64,000 nucleotides of DNA from Lepiota brunneoincarnata (taxonomy: Eukaryota; Basidiomycota; Agaricomycetes; Agaricales; Agaricaceae). Position 1 is the stretch's first letter. Each line of letters starts with the position of its first letter. The position numbers and the translations under genes were made by a program. The stretch spans positions 806,001 to 870,000 of the forward strand of contig JAEBUN010000016.1 of NCBI GenBank assembly GCA_023014365.1, written 5' to 3'. The notes beneath the pieces were generated by a model. That model searched no databases. It was not told where the DNA came from and saw only the letters and a program-made list of their open reading frames with translations. Positions 53,138 to 64,000 of this stretch are shown here, in pieces.

Positions 53138-56100
53138 TTTCCTCCCCTGGAATTGCACATGTATCTATAGTTATTTGTGTATCCTTCGCAACGTGGTTAC
53201 GTAATACTCTAACCAACATAGGATGACCCAAGTTGTGTTATGGGTTGCTCAACAAGTACAGAAAGATAAGACAAGACACCACATTATGAGGGAGGAAACG
53301 CGCCTGCGCGCGTAGTCTCACGCGCACTCCCTCTTCACCGTTGTCTCCAATGCTCCTGGTGGCGCAATGCCCCTACTGAGCGTAGTCTTCCTCTCATATT
53401 TCCGTAGTTATTTATTGATTCTCCTTCGCAACCTATCCTCCTCCTCCTAGATTATTGTAAAATCGGGCACTTCGTACAAGGACACCGTCGGCGGGCGGCC
53501 TTACAGAAGGGGAACGACCAATGAATGGGTGGGGACTCGAGATAGTTACTAGTATCCGAAGATCAAGGAGGGAGTTCCATATTTACATGACCTCGCCACT
53601 ATTTAGAATTATCTACTCGATGATGCGGGCTGGTGGGCTTACACTTGTGGGAGGTAATCGCAGTTCCCCTTTCACGTATTGTGACGAGAGTAATTTTTGC
53701 CTCTATCCCCCCACATGGGTGGTAGTGGGGCGAGAGTTGTGCCCGCTGAATGGAGGCGCGCAATCATCTCACGGTCCTGGTCCCATTTCCGTTCCCGTTC
53801 CCTCTGTTTTATGGTACCTCGCCTCGTTGTCATATTATTGTAACTCTTGTCACTCTCCTTCTGTTTACACTTTCCACAACGAATTCTCTTGGAGACTGAA
53901 AAACATCAACTGAGTTCTCTCTCTCTCTTAAAACGACCAGGCACGAAATCCCTCACCTATTGTCCATGTCCAATCTGTTCTGCAGTGCTCTCTAGCGGAA
54001 GGAAGGTATGGGGGCATGGATCAGATACACCCGACCCCGAAATTTTAAAAGAATTTTGACGGGCTTACATCAGCCAAATCAGACGACCGTCCTCTGTCTT
54101 CCAAGGTTTCTTCCCAGCGAAATTCTTGCTCCCGCCACAAGCACTGCTCCCGCAGTCTATCTGGAAACATCCCGGATCAGTAGACCAAAGTCCATGCGAG
54201 AATATTACTGACAAGATCCTGGCAGGACGAAGGGAAGTCAGTATGGGAGGCGATATGGAATCGGGTGTACTACGTACTAGTACGCTTGTATGTGTTAGTC
54301 CGTCGCAGTCCCGTTTGACGCATTTACGTGCTTCCCTTGCAAAGAAGGGTGTCAATTGGACCAAGGCTGAAAGTACATGAACAGGGACGTACGTGTGGAG
54401 GTGGTGACACATTGTCTCAGGATGTCAATAAAAAGGTGATCGCTTTTTTTCCGTCCCGCGTTGAGTGTTGAGTGGTGGAAGGGATACCATTCAGTACAAA
54501 TCTCGTCTTGCTTAAATATTCTGACCGGATGCCGGGAAGAACGGAGAAATAACAAATGAGAACAAAAGAGTGGCACCGACCTTGACACCTGAGACCTGCC
54601 AGAATCGGTCCTATGAATCGGGGGTACAAAAGAATAGTTATAAGAATCAGATTTGTTTGTACACTCGGTACCCATCACGTGTTTTAGAACCGAGTCTGAC
54701 ACAGATCAACTTAAAAGATCTAGAATCTGTTGCAATGACCGAGATAGAATTAGTTTATTGTCTCTGTACCTATAATAGATGTTATACACTAATCAGGTTC
54801 TATTCAATAATATGCCCAATCTACAGATTATGTCAACGATTCAGAATCGGTAGAGTGTACAGATTGAGTGGCCCACGAGTGGGCATGGAGCGGGCCTCGT
54901 TGGAAAGTCATATGGATGGATTTATAAGTCAGTGGCTGGCTAAGGTATTTATCCAAACTGATGTTTGTAGCTAGGGATAGCAAGGGCGAGGACAGCAAGC
55001 AATTGTCTACAAAGCTCAAGCTGTAGTATTGTGGGTTGTCAGGGACATCACTGGCCCTGGTATTCTAAGAGAGAACTGTTGTATGCTTTTGTAGAATCTT
55101 TGGGAGTTAGTTTAAGTGTTACCTGGCGAAGTAGGCAATGCTGAAGGTAGTAAGCATTGCGTTGACTGAGTCCGGGTAGAGTGCTTCCAGTGGTGGGGTA
55201 GTAGGAACACTCACAACTGATATGGCCAAACCTTGTCTCTGCAATTCTCAACTCTCCACCCACCATTCAGAAATATCTAATCTTTTGAGGCTGCTTGCTA
55301 CCTATCTGTCCTCAATATCTCTTCTAATTGCTCTTCATTTAATCGTGATGTTGATACCGTTTTCACCTCATTCAGCACCAACTTAGTGGAGGAACTACCA
55401 TCAAGGGTGAATGTTGGGGGCAATAACTTGGGCCCCAGGGGAATAGAAAGCCCTGCTAGGTGCGTAGATACTTATTCTATTGCCCTGTTGTAGTGCTACA
55501 ACCGTACCTTCAAGCGCTCAAGAGTCGGTGGGCAGCAGCCAGTCTGTGGACTTGGAGAGTGTAAAATGAGTTTGTTGTTAGCAATGAAAATGGCAGACAA
55601 TTAGTCAGACCGGCGAAACATGTCTAGGGGCTTAGGTCCATGGAGTATTGGGTTCTCTCTTTCCATCCTGTTTTCCTCGTCCTCGTCGATTTCTAGCTCA
55701 AACGAGAAACAGTATGACCCCATCTATGACACTTCCATACAGAAGAGCAACCTGGATCTTCCTACATCATCTTCACCTCCAAGAACTGCATGTTCCTTGT
55801 CAGCATTGCTCCTTTCTGGGCTGTTGCTTTAAAGCTTGTCGGTGGGACCCTGGCATGTGACTTTGGAGGGTCCTTGAAGCCCCTTGTGGCAGACTCTGGT
55901 TGAGGAATGATGGGTTGTATTATCAACAAAATAAGAAGAAAATGAAATTGCAAGTGTAATCGGTGAATCAATTGCATGGGCTCTGATCTATTGTAGGTGG
56001 TTGAGAGGGGGGGAAAGAGAGCATAGATCATGAGGGAATCAGAAAAAACAGTGAGAATGAGTGATAGAAAGGGAGAGAGCATGTGTGTGTATGGGGGGTT

Positions 56101-56340
56101 GACTACTGACTAGGATATCAGGGTGTTGGACACCCATTTTTATTCTACAAGTCACATAAAATTATCTGGACATGCCAACAATACATTGCAGGAGGAGAGT
56201 CAATATAGTAGCTAAGAGAAACAACTGAAAAAGTGCGCTAAGAGTGGACATTGCCCCCTAGGAGATGTCAGGTATTGGGAATGGAGGAAACAATGGTAAG
56301 GAGCACACATGTCACTACACACTTCCTCACTAACTGAACC
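53138..56340. other. Intergenic, no recognised gene
   Basis: Short open frames only. Contains a GC-rich palindromic patch around 53296-53315 (CGCGCCTGCGCGCG), a perfect 12-bp palindrome CGTACTAGTACG at 54273-54284 and purine/GT-rich simple sequence at about 56005-56095. Confidence 0.5.
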
Positions 56341-56346
56341 AACATG

Positions 56347-59300
56347 CTACAGGAAATGATGATGCAGGCAGGCCTGATATAGCTCAACTGGGGGGCAGTC
56401 AAGAATGCCATATTTCCTATTTGAATCATGAGCAAAGGGGCTGGTTAGAACATCAGCAGAGTCACTGACCTCCATTACAGGTTTCATGATCAAAGTATCA
56501 TGGTCCCACGGACAAGCAAAGGCACCATGTATTGTAACATTTGAGCTCAAGAGAATTTCAGGTTCATTCTCGGTTCCTTTCAACCAGAAGGCGGCACCAA
56601 ACTGTGGATATTTGTCAAGGATAGGGTGATATTGTGCTTGTTGGTGACAATGGATGACGAGATAAAACTGACCAGGCTCCATTCCTGCAAAAGTGAAGAT
56701 AGAGTGTATTAGTGCTGGTTTCAGCTTTTGGTCAGTCTGAGTACAATAGAAAATATGACTGTTTCTGCTTGTCGCAGAAAATACACCAAATTCCTTCCCA
56801 TTTGCGACACATTGAGAGTATTCAATGATTTGGCAGGTATTGATTGGCCTGAAGAGTTGAAGATAGGTATGAATCTTCTTATCCATCTGGGCTGCTTTTC
56901 CATCACCAATTGTACATGTCATACAGGAGAGCAACCTGGCATCGTTTGTGAGAGTCCCAAGTTCACTGGAGGGAAAGCAGGAATTGAATATTTCGATGGC
57001 TCAATCAACAAGCTCAGGGTCCCTGGCTCTAATGCAGGTGCAAGAGGGTTCGCAGCTTGTATGCTGCACAAAAAGACTTGACCATTGTCTTCTCCAGCTC
57101 CCCTATACAGGTATTTAGCATTTATAACTTCAGTGGGATATTGAACAAACCTGATTTGAAATTGGTATTTAAATTCTGGAGCATACCAATGAGTTGCTCA
57201 AAGGGAAACATCCACCATCCATGGATGGGGCCAAAAAGACGCAAAAATTGATCCAGGTGAAGGGCGTTGTGATGAATAGGATGGAGATTTATGTCAGGAT
57301 GAAGCTGATGGATTGATACAATATAGGTGGTCATAAAGCAGAGGTATTGGTCAGCATGGAAGGCAGTGGTGGAATGGGAGGTTGCGTAGCTGATGGCTAT
57401 GGAAAGGAGTATGGTACTGTGGATGGCTGTGAGTAAGTCCTTGTTTGTGAGATCATCCTGTTCATCTGGGCTGGTGGCCCATAGCTTTAGTAGTGACACT
57501 GGGAGGTTGAACTCAACAGATGCTCTCCATTCATCAGCTTTCAGCTTCCCTTGTGCAGGGGTGCCAAATTTACGTGGCGGACTTGTCTTTCAGGTGGGTT
57601 AGCTTGTGGATTGTATATCACTGTGAATTTGCTGGAGCTCTGGTGTATTCAGGAGAGGGGCTGGGGTATCCAGCGTATCAATTTCCTTGTCGGCAGATAT
57701 TTGTGCAAGGTCCCTGTCAGTTATGTGAGATTCTGGAGTTATAGTGGGTGATGACTCTTTACTTCCAGGGGCCTGGGTCTGCATTAGACAATAAAAGGGC
57801 ATGACAGATATTATGCTTACAAGTAATGTTGAAATATAGTCCATCTTTTTTGGCTGGTGACTAGGTACTTGATTGAGTACATGATGGTCCTCACACAACA
57901 CCCACAGCACAGCAATGGAAAGGCAGCGGAGCTTTGCAATACTCGGATTCTGCGTGAGAAGTTGGCGGCCCTTCTGTAGGTCCTTTTCCTGAGGCAGAGA
58001 TGAGTGGAACTCATCGTCTTCAGAGGCCTTGTCTTCCCAATGCATGCCAATGATGACCCGGAAGTGGTGCCTTACAAGGCCAAGAAATAGGTTGTGCATA
58101 CCATTGATAATAATGTATCAAACAGGGTCCCAATACAGCAAGCAAAGAAATTCAGACCAACAAATACCATTCTTCTTGTAGAGCTTTGCACTGGCAGGAT
58201 TTGCTAGGGGCATCACGCCAAGACTTCACAGCCTTGCAATACTCTTCAATTGTAATAGGCTTCCAGGCATCAGTGGTGCGATTAATGTTGTTTATATCAT
58301 CCTTCGGCAGATAGCACAAAGAACAAAAGCAAGTCGCAGAGTGACCAGCACATCCAGTAATTTTGTGGGAACCAGGCAGGTCATTGACACTGGGGATCAC
58401 AGCTGCTCGCGATCTTTGGCCAGCTGGACACTCGTAAGTCTTAGTGAACCATGTGCCTTCACAGAAGCAAGTTGTGAGAGTGTCAATCAGAGGCACGAGG
58501 TATGGGTTCAGGCCATCAGCAGCAGGTTGCTTGGGACCAGGGATGATACCAATGAGGTAGATATTCTCTGGTTTGTGACGAAGTTCCGGCGGGAGGCTTA
58601 GGCAGATCATCGCAAGAACTCCGGAAGATGTTGATTTGCCCACAGCCTTGTTATGAAGAGGGTTGAAACCATCATAGCTGAGGCTCCAAACAGGTCCTGA
58701 TCTCATCCTTTGAATCAACAAAAATATTGCCCTCCAAATCCTGAAACTCTCGAACCTGCTTGACTCTGGTTGATGTCCTGTAAAACGGAATCCTCCCGTA
58801 ATCTCTGGTTTGTCGAATGAATGGCAGCTTCAATCCCTGGGTGGGAATATAACTCTCCCAGGAACACAGTGAAGCTCTGCATTGCATATGGATGTATTGG
58901 AACCCTAATACTGGTTCCGTCCTTGACACCCAGCTTGCAAAGTTGTGCATCACAGGTCGGCTGTTCAGGGAAATGGATGGAAGTGCATCAAGAGGGATAT
59001 ACACTGATACCATCTTGGGAGATTGGCGGATAGAGTGAATGGCATGAGGGACAGGCAGCATATGTGGTGACAATGGGATCAAGAGGAAGCATCTTGCGGA
59101 CAGTTCAAACATCGCATGGAATGCTCTCAATTACGTTGATCTGACCCTTGTCAGTCCATGAAGCTTTCATTGTGAGCTTCACCATTTGTAGGCAAAAATT
59201 TGCCACAGATCAGGAGCATGCCACCAAAAGGTGTAGCACAGCGGCCATGAAGAAGATAATGGCAATGGTTGGGTCCGCTTTGGCAAGAGGGTGGTTGAAA

Positions 59301-59976
59301 TGATGGGCTGAAAGTCATCTAAGTATAACCGAATCCCACCTCCAAGAACCATAAGACTCACCGGTGTTATAGATGTTACACATGTTCAACTTATGTTGAG
59401 TTGACTGCTTCAAACTCTCCAGATGAGACGCCACTAATGATCATGCCTCTCGAACAATCTCCAAGCAAGCCTCAATCACCAGCTTGCAGTCAGGTCTTCC
59501 ACAGTGAGGAGAATGTTGGAGTCAACGTTCTAGATCTTCCAAATATTCTTGCTCACTTTGGAGGTACGAATATGGGTCTGATTTCAGGTGAAGTTGTGGT
59601 GACACTGTTGATGGTGGACACCCGCCCCAGTGCTTTAGCTTGCGCTTGAGAGAGCCGATTCTTGTGTTGGTCAACTGATGAAGTGCTAGCAACTGCGAGA
59701 AATGTGTTGGATCCATCATGGAAGGGTCCCAAGGGTTGGTCAGAGATGAGTGGGAGGGATTTGTTGTCACCTGATCAGGCCCGATAGCTCCTGAGCTTCT
59801 AGGTGCAGGATGTGCAGTGATTGAGAAATAGCTTTACTATTGCAGTAGTTACAATGGCACAAGACGAGGGCTGACAGGTCAGCTCTCCCCATGAAGGTGC
59901 GATGTGTCAAATAGGAAGGAAATACTAATGACGGGGGAGGACTGGTGACGCTGCGAAATAGAGGGTTGATCACCAC
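56347..59976 (-). pseudogene. CACTA/EnSpm Tnp2-type transposase (decayed)
   Basis: Reading leftward from 59976: a cysteine cluster CHCNYC near 59860; a linker containing SLKRKLKHW (about 59640); then 59130-58672 (FHAMFELSARCFLLIPLSPH). 58721-58152 carries DGFNPLHNKAVGKSTSSG, GIIPGPKQPAADGLNPYLVP and CAGHSATCFCSLC, the core of the Tnp2 family. Then WDPV, stop, YIIINGMHNLFLG at 58118-58120, and HNLFLGLVRHHFRVIIGMHW. 57499-57122 (DQFLRLFGPIHGWWMFPFEQ) and a C-terminal part to 56347 follow. The TGA at 58118-58120 replaces the CGA/R expected in the family. Several frame changes occur and the terminal repeats were not found. It moved DNA by cut and paste. Confidence 0.78.
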
Positions 59977-61629
59977 AGTCCCTCATAAAGGAGGATGTGA
60001 ACCCTATGGCCACAATTGGGCATGGTTGTCCTCCAGATTGGAGACATTGTACTTTGGGACTGTGATTATTACAGGCTGAACTTGGCAAAAGACCAATATT
60101 GCCATTATACACATTACTATAGAACAAGGAAGGAATGGAAAGACTCATATATGAAAAAGCCGAGGCTGCAATAACGATATTCAGTGGGAGGATAGGACTA
60201 TCTTGCATTTGCTGCAGGGGGTGTAGTCAGTGGTTCATTTGTGTACCCAACACACCATACTCACAGATACTTTCATTTCATCCACGCCCACTGCCAACCA
60301 TCCCAGATGAAAACAGCTCCCTCGAGCACACCTTCCCCAGTCATCATGAATAAGACAAGACAATGTGTTTGGATAGTCCAACACACAAAATCTTCCTCGT
60401 ATGTGAAATGGCAGTGTTCGGATAGTCCAACACACTGTTGTTCGGAGTGCTACAGTGGGATGGGATGGTGAAGATTTAGAGCGGGTGCATGGGGTGATAA
60501 ACATGACAATACACACCCTACCACAATGACACCAAACAGGAGCAAGTTCAACCCGCTCAGGCTTTCCTGACTTGAAGTCGGTCCCCACAGTGAACTGGAT
60601 TATCCAGGCACCTATTCCCTAATAAACTGTTGCTGGTTTAACTGCACAGTCAATTGTCCAAGGGGTCTGCAGTCTACCTTATCGATGGAAACAATCTATG
60701 CGTGCAGGAGCAAATCCACCTGAGTTCACAGGAATTGACATGCCAGCAGGTTATATGGTGCTATGAAAACACTGGGATATGGCCCAAGAATGCCAGCTCT
60801 GCTCTGCCGCATGAACCTTCGGACCCCAAAGAGTGTGTCCTCCTTCAACAGGGCTGGTTGCTGCCGGAGGTATGGTTTGGTTAATGATGCAAGAATCGCT
60901 ATCTCTGACGTGTAGAATGCTCAAATATATGACCGCTCACTCTCAGAGGTGACACCTCTAGAGCGAAAGTTACAAACAGCACCTGCCTGCTCCCTTTTCC
61001 CCTGAGTGGGCGATTGTCATCAACTTTTTCCCATGTGTAAGCCTATCCCCGCTCCTTTGGAATTCCTTCCCTTCCTGAATGGGTGATTATCTTCAGATTT
61101 TTCCCTGATATGTAAGCCCATCTCTGCCCCTTGGCTGCCTGTAGCCTGTTCATGGAGCGAAATTCAAATTCTAGGGTTGCTGCCAACATCCAGAGTATTA
61201 ACCTTGCCACCTTTGACCTGTGTTACTGGGTATTCTCATACTCTCCTCTCTTTCTTTGCCCTTTCTCGCCCTCAATCTACTTGCCTGTTCTGTTTACCAC
61301 AAAGCCAGCTGCAGTAAATGCCTCATATCAGTTGCCATTAGTGCTTATGGCAACCAGTGATAACACAATTTGTAAGTCATCTGCCTGCTCCACTCACTTT
61401 AACCATCCACCCGCTCATTGTGTACTGGAAGTTCCAGGCACAGAATCCCTTCATAGTGGCTGTTGCTGGTTTACTGCACAGTCATCATTGATCACCTTAC
61501 AAGGACACATTCTGTCACTTCATACAATGGGGTACCATCCACGTCATTACATGCATTATATTGGTACAACACTATCTAGGACACTGGGAGATGCTAGGCT
61601 CAGCTGGATTAAGGGAAGCTTGTATACTA
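59977..61629. other. Intergenic, with short repeats
   Basis: No gene recognised, although an open frame of 186 codons lies at 61131-61691 (+). A related block occurs at 61001-61050 and 61074-61130 and again at 63902-63950. Another pair is 60604-60652 and 61434-61485. GGATAGTCCAACACAC occurs twice (about 60370 and 60420). Confidence 0.5.
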
Positions 61630-63103
61630 CTATGAAAGTACTGGGGACAAACCATCCATGTTCCAAATACCATGGGGGGTTTCTATCGTAGTTAATCCCG
61701 TGAGTTGTTTCCGTAATTTAATGGCAAATTCCCTCTCTTGATCCACTGATGTTTTACACAACCAAGTCTGGATGCTAAGCTCATGAACAGCTGGAAAGTC
61801 TTTCAATAGCTTGGAAAAGTAGCCCTTTAAGTCCTGGTAAGTGCGAGGATACATGGAAGTTGAATGAAGTACTCACATAAAGATCCGGCACCAGTGAATC
61901 CACGCGGAAAGTCACCACTTCTGTCCTCAAGGTCAAACCCTCCACAAGCAGGGAGCATGAGCAGGCAGAACTGCCCATAGCCTTACAGTGCCCTGAGATG
62001 TCGTTGGGAAACTCAAATTCCAGCTTTGTACCCTTGATATGGTGCACAAAGATATTTCCAAACACACGTGTCATACCTCTGACCTTCTGGCATACCAGGG
62101 ATGGATCGGATGCTAGGGTTGTAGACCATGGTTCCATGGCTCTGATACATAAAGTCTCGAGATTTGAGTTGTAGCCCAATTCCCAGGCAAAATTCAGTGA
62201 TGTTTCGAGAATTCGGATGGATGGTGGGATAGTGTTTGGGTGGGTGTTCTGCATCGACCCACTGTGGAAGCCCCAGCCAGGAAGGGTGGGAGGGTGTACT
62301 GTTGCAAATGGGTATGTTGTTGTAATCTTGGTCAACTGAGGATGACGTTCGTAGAGGCTGCAGGGTATCCTAATGTGATCATCACTGAGCATATGCATAG
62401 TATGAGCATTATTGAGGTTAACTTGGCACCAGTCAGCTCTGTACCCACGGTGGTGGTAAACCCATAGTACAGAGACAAATGGGTTCACCAACAGCGGTTG
62501 GAGAATGCTTGATAATGATTTGTGTTTTGTGTGCCAGAATACTGTACTGATCTCAAGCCTCAAGGTTTGGACCGGCGGGATATATATGTGGGACCTGGGT
62601 GGCCCCTCCAGCTCTGGCACTATCCTGGCAGGTTTAAAATTGTCACCAAGTACCAACCCAAAGCTGAGAAGCTTTTTCTTGGTTCCAGCAGACTGCAAGA
62701 GGTCCTCCAAAACAGAGATTGTATGTGGGTCACAAAAAAGTCCTATCTCCTTGCAGTAGACTTGAATTTGTAAGTCAGAAATCTTAGCTGCATTTCGGAT
62801 CATGTGACAAACACTCTGATTAAACGCAAGCAGATTGAACAAGTTGCAGTTGAGGCTGATGTTCTTGAGGTGGGGGAGGAGGATCGAAGAGAGGAAAGTG
62901 ATATCTTCTTTGGTGACTGGCATTCCTACCAATGTGATTCTGGTAGAACTGAAGCGCTCCTCAAGAATCCCCCTTTCCTTGAGCCTTGAGCAGTAGATGT
63001 CCATAGTGCAACCAATGAAGGCATTGTCCGCGCATGCTAGGGAGATCAACCCTTGATCGTCAATGTCACCAAATATCTTCAAAAGGAGTTCATTGGGTAA
63101 CAT
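61630..63103 (-). CDS. F-box protein, two exons
   Basis: Exon 1 is 63103-61877 (409 codons) and exon 2 is 61833-61630, joined across a 43-bp GTGAGT...TTACCAG intron (61876-61834, phase 0); 476 residues in all. The N-terminus MLPNELLLKIFGDIDDQGLI ... IDCRL-like matches the F-box core (LPxELLxKIF), which would bind Skp1 in an SCF ubiquitin ligase. The rest has spaced leucine-rich segments (FLSSILLPHLKNISLNCNLF; YNSNLETLCIRAMEPW) as in the large, variable F-box/LRR-like families of Agaricomycetes, which would choose the substrate. There are no internal stops. The splice junction restores PDLY-DLKGYFSKLLKDFP. Substrate unknown. Confidence 0.75.
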
Positions 63104-64000
63104 TGGTTGTATCTAATGTAAGCATCAATCACGTCAACTCAGAATTATGTTTCTCCTAGACACACCTTCCTCACCTCACAGATCATGGGACTCAGTAACT
63201 GTTCGGCTTGCCTGGAATTCTAATGAGAACCGGTCAGTCAATTACTTGTTTCCATGCTCATGACCCACCAATTTTCGCTTTTTTTCAGACTCATCTTTCT
63301 TGATCTCTACGAATGCCTTCCACTTTCCTAAGGTACAACCATTACCGAGGGCCTGCTTCATGAGATTCATGACATCAAAAAGCTGTAAGGTGCATCAGCA
63401 CATTCTGAATTTCCAGCATGCAAGCTACTACCTGTCCAGCAGCTCCTCCTGTATTGATGAAACCCAACCAGCAGGGGTTGCTGAGAAAGGCTGAAGCAGT
63501 GATAAAGTGTATGTTCTGTAATATGAGAGAGTGGGGAATGTGGTTAATGGGGGCTACATCTGGAGGTGGCTCTCTTAAATTCCATAGCGAGATAATAAGC
63601 TACCAATGGTTTCCAGGGCTTGATAAAAGGTTCATTGGTTTCTAAGCTTTGACAAAAAGTTTATTTCTGACCCAACACTCTTACATTGCTAAATACTTCC
63701 AAGTCGATGTTTGTTCTTCATTGGAGGGCTAATTGCTGTGAAGGTAAATCTTGATTGTTAATGCAACAATTACTATCTTATCCTGACATCCGAATGAATT
63801 TTCAGACCTCATACTGGTGGTTATTCATTTTGAATGATGATAACCTTTCAGAGAGATGTCACAAGTAAACGCCCTCTTGCTCCTCCTGAATACCTTCCTC
63901 TCTTGAGTGGGTGATTGTCTTTTTTCACATGTAGGCCAACACTGACACCTTCTTTTTGTTACCTTCATTACCTGCTCACAGATGCCCTGCAGGTTCTTTT
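63104..64000. other. Intergenic to window end
   Basis: No recognised gene. 63902-63950 carries the third copy of the short repeat seen at 61001 and 61074. The promoter of the F-box gene should lie just right of 63103, but no clear TATA box is visible. Confidence 0.5.

Overview
The window looks like a repeat-rich stretch of a basidiomycete (probably Agaricomycete) genome. Three things point there: chromodomain Ty3/gypsy elements, Plavaka/Tnp2-type CACTA transposase remnants, and host genes with very short GT-AG introns (43-70 bp). The species cannot be named from the sequence. More than half of the window is mobile DNA, nested several layers deep. I resolved the layers by pairing LTRs or TIRs with their target-site duplications (TSDs).

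Layout. 1-3217: remnant of a Plavaka transposase, then a broken coiled-coil fragment. 3218-23431: chromovirus A (+ strand), recognised because its two 384-bp LTRs are flanked by TGGGA. Inside A sit chromovirus B (4044-13635, - strand, TSD ATCCC), two solo LTRs of another family (15101-15531, TSD CATCC; 16730-17193, TSD TGCCC), and a Tc1/mariner element M1 (21595-23200) within A's 3' LTR. Inside B, in its chromodomain, sits a 1,957-bp GC-rich LTR element (5883-7839, TSD GTTTC). Its only gene encodes a coiled-coil plus KH-domain protein and it carries no pol. 23432-25424: unrecognised sequence with a 661-bp solo LTR (TSD ATGCT) and a copia LTR fragment. 25425-33046: chromovirus C, same family as B (TSD TGAGG). 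33292-33619: an old solo LTR of the KH-element family (TSD GATGG). 34006-34338: a further LTR candidate. 37194-43749: a decayed Ty1/copia element (TSD TATGT) with a second mariner copy M2 in its 5' LTR.

45203-53137 is the main host gene, a roughly 2,300-residue UNC80-like helical-repeat protein in eight exons, with four apparent frameshifts. 56347-59976 is a decayed CACTA/Tnp2 transposase (- strand). 61630-63103 is an intact two-exon F-box gene (- strand).

The most interesting system is the KH retroelement and what it shares with its host elements. A, B/C and the KH element all have a primer site just inside the 5' LTR that is complementary to the predicted RNA 5' end, about 32-34 nt after a TATA box. 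This is the Tf1/sushi self-priming layout. A and B/C also share a gag stop placed on a T-run with pol in the -1 frame, and an extra zinc-knuckle ORF after pol. Older elements have decayed almost entirely by CpG transitions, while the KH element and the 661-bp solo LTR are still CpG-rich and therefore recent. M1 and M2 are two nearly identical, apparently intact mariner copies with verifiable empty sites.
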